Below, one piece after another: positions 9,058-20,063 of a DNA stretch of 64,000 nt; position 1 is the stretch's first letter; each line of letters starts with the position of its first letter. A program made the position numbers and the translations under genes. The notes under the pieces are model-generated. The model was not told the DNA's origin. It saw only the letters and a list, made by a program, of their open reading frames with translations, and made no database searches. This DNA is from Leucobacter komagatae (GTDB taxonomy: Bacteria > Actinomycetota > Actinomycetes > Actinomycetales > Microbacteriaceae): positions 1,364,001-1,428,000 of the forward strand of contig NZ_VFON01000001.1 of the NCBI RefSeq assembly GCF_006716085.1, read 5' to 3'.

Positions 9058-9126
9058 CCACCCCAAGTCATCCGTTCGCGCCCAAATGTCCCGGGCATTT
9101 GAGGTGGAATAGAAGATTTGGGGTGG
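9058..9126. repeat. Nested palindromic intergenic element, copy A, with trailing G-rich repeat
   Basis: Outer arms CCACCCCAA (9058-9066) and TTGGGGTGG (9118-9126) enclose an inner palindrome CCCAAATG (9081-9088) / CATTTGAGG (9096-9104) around a CCCGGG core. Directly to the right GGAGGGAGC repeats three times (about 9125-9152). The same architecture recurs at 37345 and 37579 and, degenerate, at 51016, always between convergent genes. The rest of the 8926-9285 gap holds only the 20-bp repeat and hairpins, with no gene. Confidence 0.75.
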
Positions 9127-9204
9127 AGGGAGCGGAGGGAGCGGAGGGAGCGAGTGCCAGCCGCGGGGAAAGCACCCGCCACGTCACGGCTCGGGCACGC
9201 GAAG

Positions 9205-9234
9205 GGCCGCGAAACCCCAGTGGGTCTCGCGGCC
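9205..9234. terminator. Terminator hairpin after ndh
   Basis: Inverted repeat GGCCGCGA (9205-9212) / TCGCGGCC (9227-9234) extended by ACCC/GGGT around a short loop, in the 3' gap of ndh (which reads leftward). It could also end readthrough from the RamB-like gene. Confidence 0.65.
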
Positions 9235-9285
9235 TTCAGCGCGACTCGCTACTCACACGAGCAGCAGCGCAAGCAGCAGCAGAAC

Positions 9286-10626
9286 TTAGTCAGCGGCCGG
9301 GCGCGGGCGCGAAGCGAACTCCTCGAACACTGCGCGGGGCTCGGTGACTGCCTCGATGTTGACGATGTCACGGCCGAGGAAGAAGTGTCCAACCCAGCCG
9401 CCGAACACGCGCCACTTGCGCTCCCACGTGGGGATAGCGAGGCCGTGGTAGAAGCGGTGCGCGAGCCACGCGATGTAGCCCTTGAGCGTGAAGTTGCCCG
9501 AGCGGAACACACCGGTGTTCATGCCGAGGCCCGCGACTGCGCCCTGGTTCTTGTGGTTGTACTCAACGACGCCCTCACCGCGCAGCGTCGCGACGATGTT
9601 CTTCGCGAGCAGACGGCCCTGGCGCACGGCGTGCTGTGCGTTCGGAACGCAGAAGCCGCCGGGGCCGGGGGTCGAGGAGATGTCGGGAACCTGCGAGGTG
9701 TCACCCGCGGTCCATGCACCCTCGACGATCTCGCCCTCTTCGGTCGCGACGCGCAGCGACGGCGTGCCGACGACGTGTCCACGAGCACCGATCGGGAGGT
9801 CGGTTCCACGGAGGAACGGACGGGGCATGACGCCAGCGGTCCAGACGATGAGATCAGACTCGTACTTCTCGCCGGTCGACAGCTCGATGTTGCCGCCCTC
9901 AGCCGAAGACAGCTGCGTGTCGAGGTGAATGTTCACGCCGCGGCGGGTCTGGTCCTTGACGACCCAGTCAGCGAGCCCCTCGGTGACCTCGGGCATGATG
10001 CGGCCCATGGCCTCAACGAGGTGGAACTTCGTCTCGTCGAACGTGATCTCCGGGTAGCGGCGGAGCAGCGCGGTCGCGAACGAGCGCAGCTCAGCGACCG
10101 ACTCGATGCCAGCGAAGCCGCCGCCGACGACGGTGACGGTGAGCAGGCGTGCGCGCTCAGCCGAGTCCTTCGGCAGCGACGCGGCGCGCTCGAAGTTGCC
10201 GACCATGCGGTCGCGGATCGCGACGGCCTCTTCGATGGTCTTCATGCCGATGGCGCGGTCAGCGATGCCCGGGATCGGGAAGGTGCGCGAGACCGAACCG
10301 GTCGTGATGACGATCTGGTCGTACTCGAAGTCGTACGCCTCGCCGGTATTCGGCGTGATCGTTGCGGTCTTGGTGGCGTGCGAGATGCCGGTCACCTTGC
10401 CCGCGACGTTCGCGGTCTTCTTGAGGTGACGGCGACGCGCCACAACCGCGTGGCGGGGCTCGATCGAGCCAGCAGCAACCTCGGGAAGGAACGGCAGGTA
10501 TGCCATGTACGGAAGCGGGTCAACGATGGTGACCTCAGCCTCGCCGGCACGGAGAAGCTTCTCGAGCTTCCATGCGGTGTAGAAGCCGGCGTAGCCGCCG
10601 CCGACGATCAGAATCTTCTTCGCCAC
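9286..10626 (-). CDS. ndh: Type II NADH dehydrogenase (NDH-2)
   Basis: Single-subunit, non-proton-pumping NADH:quinone oxidoreductase at the cytoplasmic face of the membrane. It has 446 residues, with the FAD-binding motif VGGGYAGFYTAW near the N-terminus, the NADH-binding VVGGGFAGIE at about 167-176, VWTAGVMPRPF and the AGDTSQVPD FAD-closing motif. A C-terminal amphipathic region (KGYIAWLAHRFYHGLAIP) is the expected membrane anchor. The start has an upstream AGGAGAT. It is monocistronic: a 209-base gap separates it from DUF501, and a terminator follows. Confidence 0.94.
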   Translation of the reverse strand: MAKKILIVGGGYAGFYTAWKLEKLLRAGEAEVTIVDPLPYMAYLPFLPEVAAGSIEPRHAVVARRRHLKKTANVAGKVTGISHATKTATITPNTGEAYDFEYDQIVITTGSVSRTFPIPGIADRAIGMKTIEEAVAIRDRMVGNFERAASLPKDSAERARLLTVTVVGGGFAGIESVAELRSFATALLRRYPEITFDETKFHLVEAMGRIMPEVTEGLADWVVKDQTRRGVNIHLDTQLSSAEGGNIELSTGEKYESDLIVWTAGVMPRPFLRGTDLPIGARGHVVGTPSLRVATEEGEIVEGAWTAGDTSQVPDISSTPGPGGFCVPNAQHAVRQGRLLAKNIVATLRGEGVVEYNHKNQGAVAGLGMNTGVFRSGNFTLKGYIAWLAHRFYHGLAIPTWERKWRVFGGWVGHFFLGRDIVNIEAVTEPRAVFEEFASRPRPAAD

Positions 10627-10835
10627 GAAGCGATCTCCTTGATGATCAAATATGCACGAAATGCAGTCTGCAAGGTGCGCCCGCTTGTTTGCGCGGGAAG
10701 CCAGCTGGGCAACGTTCGCCCAACCCAGACCACTTTACCTGCAAATTCCCTGCAGATCGTCACAAACAGCGCGAGGAGCCACTCAGGCCGACGAATATTC
10801 GCCTGCCGAGAGCAGATTCCGCAGTTACTGCGCTG

Positions 10836-11318
10836 TTACTCGTTCCAGTCAGAACGCTCAAGCGCAAGGTCACCGATCGGGTTCACCCCGGGGCCCGCCG
10901 CGAGCGAGTGCCCGATCAGCGCGTGCAGGCACTTCACGCGGGTCGGCATCCCACCCGCGCTGATCCCAGCAAGCTCGGGAACCTCCCCCACCGAATCGCG
11001 ATCAGCAATGTACTGTTCGTGGGCGCGCTGGTACGCGGCTCGGAGATCCTCATCCTCGGCAAGCATCTCGTTGAACTCGACCATCATGCCCGCGGCCTCG
11101 AGACGCGAGGCCGCGGCGACGACCTCGGGGTGCGACAGGTAGTAGAACGTCGGGAACGGCGAACCGTCGGGCAGGCGGGGCGAGGTCGCAACGACCGTCG
11201 GGCTGCCATCGGCGGCACGGGCAGCGATGCCGACAACGCCGCGCGCCTCGCGTCCGAGCTGCTCGCTCACCGCCGCGATGTCTGCTGCGGTCGGTTCGGG
11301 GAATGGGGGCCGGCTCAC
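10836..11318 (-). CDS. DUF501 domain-containing protein
   Basis: 160-residue soluble protein of the DUF501 family, with characteristic PRLPDGSPFPTFYYLSHPEV and VKCLHALIGHSLAAGPGVNPIG segments; the latter holds the Cys/His residues typical of the family. The GTG start overlaps the stop of the FtsB-like gene by four bases, so the two are coupled. In actinobacteria DUF501 is repeatedly found between eno/ftsB and ppx genes; its biochemical role is unknown. Family assignment is confident; function is not assignable. Confidence 0.9.
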   Translation of the reverse strand: MSRPPFPEPTAADIAAVSEQLGREARGVVGIAARAADGSPTVVATSPRLPDGSPFPTFYYLSHPEVVAAASRLEAAGMMVEFNEMLAEDEDLRAAYQRAHEQYIADRDSVGEVPELAGISAGGMPTRVKCLHALIGHSLAAGPGVNPIGDLALERSDWNE

Positions 11319-11776
11319 TTGCTGCTCCTTGAGGCTTCGTCTTCAGATGGGGTGTCGGGCACCGCGGTGCCCGAGGCGATCACGGACCCGAGGAGGTCTT
11401 TCGCCCAGTTGCGTTCAACGCGCGTCAGGTCGGCGCTCGTCTCCTCCTGCGACTCGACCGGCAGAACAACATCGGAGATGATGCTGAGCTGCGTCTCGCC
11501 AGGAAGCACGTACGAGAGGCGGTCGCGTGCCTGGGCGCGCACGTACGACGGATCCTTCCACCGCGTTCGCTCGGCGTCGATCTCCTCGACGGCCTCACGG
11601 TGCTGACGCACGCTCTCCCGCAGCTGCGCGATCTCGCGCTGCTGCTGCACGAACGTCGAGATGTTCGGGCTGAGGATCAGCGCCCCGGCAATCACCGAGA
11701 CGACCACGACGACGGTGAAGACACTGAAGCGCAGACTTGCGACCCACGCCGCAATGTCTGCGCCCCAGTTCTTCAC
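11315..11776 (-). CDS. FtsB/DivIC family septum formation initiator
   Basis: 153-residue bitopic protein with a short cytoplasmic N-terminus, one transmembrane helix (about 14-36, FSVFTVVVVVSVIAGALIL) and an extracytoplasmic coiled coil (about 40-75, QQQREIAQLRESVRQHREAV), then the conserved WKDPSYVRAQARDRLSYVLPGE motif. FtsB/DivIC proteins bridge FtsL and FtsQ in the divisome. A Ser/Glu-rich tail makes it longer than E. coli FtsB, as is usual in actinobacteria. Downstream of eno and upstream of DUF501, the common actinobacterial order. Confidence 0.9.
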   Translation of the reverse strand: MKNWGADIAAWVASLRFSVFTVVVVVSVIAGALILSPNISTFVQQQREIAQLRESVRQHREAVEEIDAERTRWKDPSYVRAQARDRLSYVLPGETQLSIISDVVLPVESQEETSADLTRVERNWAKDLLGSVIASGTAVPDTPSEDEASRSSK

Positions 11777-11803
11777 CGTGTACTCCTCAGGTCAGGCGAG
11801 AGG

Positions 11804-14474
<2,671 letters not shown>

Positions 14475-14504
14475 GTCTCCCATTCTTCCATGCCCGGCGG
14501 GGGC

Positions 14505-14536
14505 GGCAGGCCCGCCAGGTGGCAGGCCCGCCGCGT
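14505..14536. repeat. 16-bp tandem repeat in the hisS upstream region
   Basis: Two adjacent units, 14505-14520 and 14521-14536, share GGCAGGCCCGCC and end in AGGT or GCGT. It lies 31 bases upstream of hisS. Confidence 0.7.
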
Positions 14537-14560
14537 GGCTAGCTCGGGCCGCGCGGAACT

Positions 14561-14614
14561 CTCTCTCCGTTTTGACGTAGTTGCGCACGCCCGAAGTACG
14601 TGAAAACGGAGAGA
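14561..14614. repeat. Long inverted repeat upstream of hisS
   Basis: Left arm 14561-14579 and right arm 14597-14614 are complementary over about 18 bases with one G/G-type mismatch (TCTCTCCGTTTT-ACGTA against TACGT-AAAACGGAGAGA), separated by 17 bases. As RNA it makes a very stable stem in the hisS leader or just upstream of its promoter. It is AT-containing and quite unlike the GC-only terminators nearby. Confidence 0.7.
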
Positions 14615-14633
14615 AAGTCAGGCAACAACAGCA

Positions 14634-14662
14634 GTGCCCCCGACACACCGCGTCGGGGGCAC
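14634..14662 (-). terminator. Terminator hairpin after the acetate symporter gene
   Basis: Perfect 11-base arms GTGCCCCCGAC (14634-14644) and GTCGGGGGCAC (14652-14662) with a 7-base loop, 22 bases beyond the symporter stop. Confidence 0.75.
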
Positions 14663-14683
14663 TTCCGCATTGTCGGTGAGTGG

Positions 14684-16327
14684 TTAGTGGTTCACTGGCG
14701 GCTCAGCACCGTACCCGGTGAGCGAGCGCACCTCCATCTCGGCCGCCAGCTTTGTCGATTCAACGGTCTTGTCTGTGACGGTTCCGAGCCAGGCGAGGAA
14801 GAACCCGACAGGGATCGACACGATGCCCGGGTTCGCGAGCGGGAAGATCGCGAAGTCGATGTTCTCCCCAAGCATCGATGTCGGTGCGCCAGACATCACG
14901 GGCGACAGGGTGATGAGCCCAACGGCGGTCACGAGCCCGCCGATCATCGACCAGACAGCGCCGCGGGTCGTGAACCGCTTCCAGAACAGCGAGAAGAGGA
15001 TCGTCGGGAGGTTGGCCGACGCCGCCACAGCGAACGCGAGAGCAACGAGGAACGCAACGTTTTGCCCCTGCACACCGATCCCGCCAGCGATGGCGACGAC
15101 GCCGATCACGAGGGTCGTGATACGGGCGACCTTGACCTCCTGCTTCGGTGTCACGTTGCCCTTCTTGATGACGCTCGAGTAGATGTCGTGCGCGAACGAG
15201 GCGGAGGCCGTGATCGTGAGGCCAGCGACGACCGCGAGGATCGTCGCGAAGGCGACCGCCGAGATGAAGCCGAGCAGCAGTGGGCCCCCGAGCTCTGCTG
15301 CGAGCAGCGGTGCCGCAGAGTTCACGCCGCCGGGTGCCGACTTGATCGTCTCTGGGCCAACGAAGGCCGCCGCGCCGTACCCGAGCACGAGGGTGAACAG
15401 GTAGAAGATACCGATGAGCCAGATCGCCCACACGACAGACCTGCGAGCCTCGCGCGCCGTCGGCACGGTGTAGAACCGCATGAGCACGTGCGGCAGGCCG
15501 GCAGTGCCGAGCACGAGCGCGAGCGCGAGTGACACGAAGTCGAGCGGCATCGCGCCGTACTGGATGCCGGGGGCGAGGATCGCGTCGCCGTTCGTGTTCT
15601 CCGGGTTGTTCACGGCCGCCTCGAGCACCGCCGCGAAGTTGAAGCCCTTGAGCGCAAGCACCCACACCGTCATGGCGCCCGCGCCGAGGATGAGCAGCGC
15701 GGCCTTGATGATCTGCACCCACGTGGTGCCCTTCATGCCGCCGATGAGTACGTAGAGGATCATCACGACGCCGACGACGGCGACGACGACCGACTGGCCG
15801 ATCTTGTCGTCGATGCCGAGCAGCAGCGAGACGAGCCCACCAGCGCCCGCCATCTGAGCGAGCAGGTAGAAGAAGGTCACGGCGAGAGTTGTGAGGGCCG
15901 CAGCCATGCGCACGGGGCGCTGCTTGAGGCGGAACGACAGCACGTCGGCCATCGTGAACTTCGCGGTGTTGCGCATGAGCTCGGCGACGAGCAGCAGCGC
16001 GACGAGCCACGCGACGAGGAACCCGATGGAGTAGAGAAACCCGTCGTAGCCGTTGATGGCGATTGCGCCGCAGATGCCGAGGAACGACGCCGCTGAGAGG
16101 TAGTCGCCCGCGATTGCGAGCCCGTTCTGCCTGCCGGTGAAGGATCGGCCGCCCGCGTAGAAGTCAGCGGCCGTCTTCGTGTTGCGGCTCGCACGGATCA
16201 CGATCACCATGGTGACCGCGACGAACGCGCCGAAGATTGAGATGTTGAGCGTCGGGTTCTGCGCCGCCGAGGTCTCAAAGGTAAACATCTGGGCCGCGAG
16301 CGGCCCCGCCAGTACGAGTCCGCTCAT
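14684..16327 (-). CDS. Cation/acetate (monocarboxylate) symporter, ActP/MctC-like (SSS family)
   Basis: 547-residue sodium:solute symporter family transporter with about 13 transmembrane helices. A hydrophobic, signal-like N-terminus is followed by DFYAGGRSFTGRQNGLAIAGDYLSAASFLG, the hallmark of ActP-type acetate permeases, and later GTAGLPHVLMRFYT and SASFAHDIY. It is coupled to a DUF485 protein that overlaps its start by four bases, exactly as yjcH-actP in E. coli and the gene pair preceding MctC in C. glutamicum. It likely imports acetate and related short monocarboxylates. It is divergent from a RamA-like activator. Confidence 0.93.
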   Translation of the reverse strand: MSGLVLAGPLAAQMFTFETSAAQNPTLNISIFGAFVAVTMVIVIRASRNTKTAADFYAGGRSFTGRQNGLAIAGDYLSAASFLGICGAIAINGYDGFLYSIGFLVAWLVALLLVAELMRNTAKFTMADVLSFRLKQRPVRMAAALTTLAVTFFYLLAQMAGAGGLVSLLLGIDDKIGQSVVVAVVGVVMILYVLIGGMKGTTWVQIIKAALLILGAGAMTVWVLALKGFNFAAVLEAAVNNPENTNGDAILAPGIQYGAMPLDFVSLALALVLGTAGLPHVLMRFYTVPTAREARRSVVWAIWLIGIFYLFTLVLGYGAAAFVGPETIKSAPGGVNSAAPLLAAELGGPLLLGFISAVAFATILAVVAGLTITASASFAHDIYSSVIKKGNVTPKQEVKVARITTLVIGVVAIAGGIGVQGQNVAFLVALAFAVAASANLPTILFSLFWKRFTTRGAVWSMIGGLVTAVGLITLSPVMSGAPTSMLGENIDFAIFPLANPGIVSIPVGFFLAWLGTVTDKTVESTKLAAEMEVRSLTGYGAEPPVNH

Positions 16328-16692
16328 CGGGCAGCCCCTTCCGCCTCGCGAGCAAGGTCTTCGAGATCGGCGCGCAGCGCCTCCGTGCGCGGGTCAATGC
16401 GCTTGTTGGCAAACATCACGTACGCGGTCGTAATCGCAAAGGTCGTCACGAACTGCAGCAGCCCGAGCCAGATGGCAACGTTGAGGCCGAGGAAAGGCCG
16501 GGCCATGAACTCGTGCGCGAACGCGCCGAGCAGCACGTAGAGCAAGAACCAGGCGAGGAACGCGGCGGTCAGCGGGAAAACGAAGCTGCGAAGCCTCCGT
16601 TTGAGCTCCTGGAACTCCGGGCTTGCTTGAAATTTCTCGTAGTCAATCGGGGCGGCTTCCGCCGCCTCCTGCACGGGAACGTCTTCGGACAT
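16324..16692 (-). CDS. DUF485 family membrane protein
   Basis: 122-residue small inner-membrane protein with two transmembrane helices (FPLTAAFLAWFLLYVLLGAF and a second at about 78-97, LGLLQFVTTFAITTAYVMF) and the conserved QASPEFQELKRRLRSFVFP entry motif of DUF485. The family is almost always coupled to ActP-type symporters; its role is thought to be accessory to transport. Its stop overlaps the symporter start (ATGA type). The promoter lies in the 152-base divergent gap shared with the RamA-like gene. Confidence 0.92.
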   Translation of the reverse strand: MSEDVPVQEAAEAAPIDYEKFQASPEFQELKRRLRSFVFPLTAAFLAWFLLYVLLGAFAHEFMARPFLGLNVAIWLGLLQFVTTFAITTAYVMFANKRIDPRTEALRADLEDLAREAEGAAR

Positions 16693-16844
16693 CTGGGCCT
16701 CCTTGCCCTGTCTCGTCGAACTCAGGGAGCCAAGGCCCGCTCGTGGCGGGTTCTCGTCTCCTCTGACGACCGCGGCGCTGCGGTCTGTTCACGATGCTAG
16801 AAATCATGGTTAGCATGTAGTACCCCCGAAAGTTGGGAGTGCCA

Positions 16845-17681
16845 ATGGTGCCACCTATGACCGTGACCAAGCAGCGTATCCTCCAGGACGCAGTCACGGA
16901 GTTCTCTCGAGCCACCGGTTTCACGCTCGCCTTCGGCGGGTACGAGGCCGATGGCGTCACGACCGTGACCGCGCTCTCCGGGACCGAGGGCGCGAGCCTG
17001 CAGGGCCTCAGAGTCGCGAACTGGCGCGGCCTCGGCGGCAAGGCCATGATCGAGTTGCGGCCGCGGTTCACCCGCGACTACATGTCGTCGCAGAGCATCA
17101 GCCATGACTACGACCTCGAGATCGGTGCCGAACGCATCGTGATGCTCGTTGCCGTTCCCGTGATCGTCGACGGCGTCACCCGCGCCGTGCTCTATGGCGG
17201 CACGCGGGGCGAGTCGGCGCCCGACGCGACCTTCATGCAGGCCGCAGCTGGTGTGAGCGAGGAGCTCGCGCGGGTCATCCGAGCGGAGGATCAGGCGCAC
17301 GCGCACGCGCGGCGGCCGGTCGAGCCCGCTGAGCTGCCGGGCAACGTGCTCGAGGAGCTGCGGAGCAGCCACGCCGAGATCCGCAGGATCGCCTCGGAGA
17401 CCACTGACCCCGTCGCCCGCGAGCGGCTCGCCGCCATCGAGCAGCGGCTCGCAGGGATCGGGCGGCCGGCAGCCGCCCCCGCCGAGCTACACCTCACGAC
17501 GCGCGAGATCGATGTGCTCTGCCAGGCGGCGCTCGGCGGCACGAACGCGAGCATCGGTGAGGCGCTCGGCATCGCGGAGAGCACGGTCAAGAGCTATCTC
17601 AAGACCGCGATGGGCAAGCTCGAAGCGCCAACCAGGCACGCGGCGGTGACCGCAGCGCGCGGCTTCGGGCTCATCCCATAG
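16845..17681 (+). CDS. LuxR-type regulator, RamA-like (GAF-like plus HTH)
   Basis: 278 residues: an N-terminal GAF-like sensory region and a C-terminal LuxR helix-turn-helix (about 210-270, LTTREIDVLCQAALGGTNAS, then IAESTVKSYLKTAMGKL). Size, domain order and position next to the acetate symporter match RamA, the global activator of acetate metabolism in C. glutamicum. Possible starts also exist at 16833 (TTG) and 16839 (GTG), but ATG 16845 has GGGAG upstream at good spacing. A run of five C flanked by A (near 16822) upstream resembles the C-run RamA sites reported in corynebacteria; this is suggestive only. Confidence 0.88.
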   Translation: MVPPMTVTKQRILQDAVTEFSRATGFTLAFGGYEADGVTTVTALSGTEGASLQGLRVANWRGLGGKAMIELRPRFTRDYMSSQSISHDYDLEIGAERIVMLVAVPVIVDGVTRAVLYGGTRGESAPDATFMQAAAGVSEELARVIRAEDQAHAHARRPVEPAELPGNVLEELRSSHAEIRRIASETTDPVARERLAAIEQRLAGIGRPAAAPAELHLTTREIDVLCQAALGGTNASIGEALGIAESTVKSYLKTAMGKLEAPTRHAAVTAARGFGLIP

Positions 17682-17701
17682 CTCCGCTCGCCCGCGTCGC
17701 G

Positions 17702-17733
17702 CTATGATTGTGTGACAAACGCCATTGGTTTGT
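17702..17733 (+). promoter_or_regulatory. Promoter and small palindrome before the DUF1023 hydrolase gene
   Basis: TATGAT at 17703-17708 is a good -10 hexamer, followed by the inverted repeat ACAAAC/GTTTGT (17715-17733, 7-base spacer) covering the expected transcription start. This position would suit a repressor operator. No convincing -35 is visible. Confidence 0.4.
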
Positions 17734-17780
17734 GGGGAAACCGTGCCGAGGCTACGAGATCTGGAGCTCTGCAACCCCCA

Positions 17781-19505
17781 ATGTCCACCATTCAGTTTGA
17801 CCACCAGGTCGCAACGAGCCTTATGAATGACCTCGGCTGGTTTGCAACTGTCCTCATCGACCAGGGCGCTCATCGGCGAGGGGCCATGAATACTGCCTTG
17901 CTCGACGCGAAAGGCCCATACTCAGACCTTCTCGTAGACGCTTGCATGATTGAGTCAGAAGATCGCGGGAGGTTTCGGGGCAAGATCGCTGACCTGCAAC
18001 CCGAGATTGCCACTGCGTCGCAGAAGGCGCGGGAAGAGGAAGAGCGGCTCCGCGAGGTTGCCGTGTGGGAAGCCGGCGCGGCGCTCCGCCAGCTCGCCCT
18101 GTCGCCCACCTCTCCGGTGCCGATGGTGCAGCAGGGCCCACAGCCGTCGTACTACCCGATAGCCCCGCCGCCGCTACGCATTGCCTTTCAGGCGCGCGGC
18201 CGCCCGCGCGGGCGTCAGGGCAGCGGAGACGGATCGGCAGTGTGCTCGGCAGACCCGGGGAAGCTCAGGGAGTTCGTCAGGCAGTCGAAGGCGATGGACC
18301 TTGCACTGCACAGTGACTTCTCGCGCCTGCGCGACTCGGTAACCAAGTTTCAGCAGTCGTGCGGTTGGGCTCCGCTTGAGGCCGCGGGAGCCCTCGCAGC
18401 GTTCGAGCGCTACCTCACCGAGAACGAGGAGACCGCGGCGTGGGTGAGCCGCGTTGCCACCGCGTTCCAAAATGCCGGTGGGGGCGAACTCACTACCCGC
18501 GTGCTCGACCTCGCCACAGCGACAGCGATGCCAACGCCCGCGTCACTGCTCGAACTCACGGACGAAGAGCTCCTCGCGCTCGCGGCCGCGGGCTTCCCCG
18601 GGGTCACCGTTGACGTCGTCGAGAACTGGTGGGCAGGGCTCCGAGAGGCGGATCGCGAGGCACTGACAACGGCGGCTGCGGTGCTCATCGGAAACCTCGC
18701 AGGCATCCCGATCGCCACGCGCACGGCGACCAACGCGCTGCGCGCGGCAGAGCTCGCGGAGGTCAAGGGCATCTCAAAGGCCGAGCGGACGTATTGGCTG
18801 GAGGTCGCGAGCGGCGAGCGCTCGCTCGTGCTGTGTCTGCCCGAGTTCGAGCGCATGATCGAGATGTTCGGCACGATCGGGCCGAACACGACGCACGCGA
18901 TCACGTATCTTCCCGGCACCGGGATCACGATGGGCGATCTGTTCAAGGAAGGTCCGCAGCAGGTCCCGAAGTACCTGGCAGACCACAGCGATGGCAAGGG
19001 CGTCACCTTCGTTTACATGGACCGGCCGTGGATTACCTGGACCGGCGAGCGGCGCAATACGAACCCCTGGTACCTCGCGAAAGTCGGGGCGGCGCTCGGG
19101 GGCTTCCAGCGCGACGTCATCGGCCGCGACCCGGTGCTCGCGAACGCGACCACGGTTGTCGGCGGGCACAGCGCGGGCTTCACGCCCGTCACGTGGCCGA
19201 CGGTACAAGCCGACATCGTCTTTTCGCTCGCGGGGTCGTACAGCTTCGGCGCGAAGTTCGAGCGGCCGCCATCGATGACGAAGTATCTGAGCTATGGCTA
19301 CGACAACGACCCCATCGCCTACATCGGCAAGGTTCCGGGCCTCGACTCACCGACGTCTCCAGACAGCACCTACGACAAGAACGTCTACAGCGGCGAAGGC
19401 ATGAGCGGCATCGACGCCCACAACCTGACCGCAACTGACGCGGAACAAAACTTGCCACTGCTCGATGATCTCGTGCAGGAGCTTTTCCCAACCGAGGAGG
19501 GGTAG
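17781..19505 (+). CDS. WXG100-like N-terminus plus DUF1023 alpha/beta hydrolase, putative type VII-associated
   Basis: 574 residues. The N-terminal 220 or so are helical and WXG100/ESX-like in spacing, without a signal peptide. They are followed by the linker ENWWAGLREADREALTTAA and GNLAGIP, seen in actinobacterial DUF1023 proteins, and then a hydrolase domain with the nucleophile elbow VGGHSAGFTPVTW (probable catalytic Ser). A GTG at 17712 in frame would add 23 residues but sits at the predicted transcription start, so ATG 17781 is preferred; it has GGAG at longish spacing. Two lipoprotein genes follow immediately. A secreted toxin or cell-envelope enzyme is plausible; neither secretion nor substrate is shown. 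Confidence 0.75.
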   Translation: MSTIQFDHQVATSLMNDLGWFATVLIDQGAHRRGAMNTALLDAKGPYSDLLVDACMIESEDRGRFRGKIADLQPEIATASQKAREEEERLREVAVWEAGAALRQLALSPTSPVPMVQQGPQPSYYPIAPPPLRIAFQARGRPRGRQGSGDGSAVCSADPGKLREFVRQSKAMDLALHSDFSRLRDSVTKFQQSCGWAPLEAAGALAAFERYLTENEETAAWVSRVATAFQNAGGGELTTRVLDLATATAMPTPASLLELTDEELLALAAAGFPGVTVDVVENWWAGLREADREALTTAAAVLIGNLAGIPIATRTATNALRAAELAEVKGISKAERTYWLEVASGERSLVLCLPEFERMIEMFGTIGPNTTHAITYLPGTGITMGDLFKEGPQQVPKYLADHSDGKGVTFVYMDRPWITWTGERRNTNPWYLAKVGAALGGFQRDVIGRDPVLANATTVVGGHSAGFTPVTWPTVQADIVFSLAGSYSFGAKFERPPSMTKYLSYGYDNDPIAYIGKVPGLDSPTSPDSTYDKNVYSGEGMSGIDAHNLTATDAEQNLPLLDDLVQELFPTEEG

Positions 19506-19508
19506 GCA

Positions 19509-20045
19509 ATGCGCCACAGATTACACATGCTTGCACTCATTGGAGGCATCGCTACGCTGGCTCTGTCGGGCTGCTCAGGGAGCCCGAAGGAGAGCTACGT
19601 TGCCCCCGCAAGTACGCTCACAGAGGCGCCGCCCTTCATGGAGGAGGTCGTGGAGGAGCTCGTCAGTTACATCCCCCCAGAGCACATCGAAGAGAGCTGG
19701 TACCACCCGGAGAAAGATCAGACCCGCTCCACGATGTTTTGCAGCGCTGACCTCGACGGCGTCTCCGACTACATCAGAATCACCCGGGGGGGATTGATGT
19801 GGGCTGACGACACCGTCGACGTTGTAGAGGTTGCCAAGCAGATCGAGGCGGACTACTCTGCCAAGCCCGGGTGGATCGTCACCCGCCCCGAAGAAGGCTA
19901 CTCGGGCCCCGAGATCACCGTCCGCTCCCCCGAGCATTACATATTCAACGTCAACATCGACGCTGAAACCGGCTACTTCGCAATCGGAGCGTGGTCCCCG
20001 TGCTTCCCCAAGCCTCCAGAGCATCGCACTATCCACAAGTATTGA
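19509..20045 (+). CDS. Lipoprotein, tandem copy 1
   Basis: 178 residues, with a lipoprotein signal ending at the lipobox LALSGC (Cys22), so it is probably anchored to the outer face of the cytoplasmic membrane. Two conserved cysteines (MFCSAD and WSPCFP) could form a disulphide. The start has a strong AGGAGGGG only 3 bases after the hydrolase stop, so it is co-transcribed and coupled. About 90% identical to the next gene over 165 residues. I do not recognise the family; an immunity or chaperone role for the upstream hydrolase is inference. The base composition is less GC-rich than that of the neighbours. Confidence 0.85.
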   Translation: MRHRLHMLALIGGIATLALSGCSGSPKESYVAPASTLTEAPPFMEEVVEELVSYIPPEHIEESWYHPEKDQTRSTMFCSADLDGVSDYIRITRGGLMWADDTVDVVEVAKQIEADYSAKPGWIVTRPEEGYSGPEITVRSPEHYIFNVNIDAETGYFAIGAWSPCFPKPPEHRTIHKY

Positions 20046-20063
20046 ACTTCCAGCGCTCCCCAA

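Noticed and set aside
9118..11142. 674-codon open frame on the + strand over ndh and DUF501
   Set aside because: Antisense shadow of two well-supported minus-strand genes; no ribosome-binding site or protein family.
14475..14633. T-box leader for hisS
   Set aside because: No AGGGUGGNACCGCG-like T-box sequence or specifier loop was found; only a simple long stem is present.
18629..19438. Open frame overlapping the DUF1023 hydrolase in another + frame
   Set aside because: Arg/His-rich shadow product with no family; the overlapping hydrolase frame has clear catalytic motifs.
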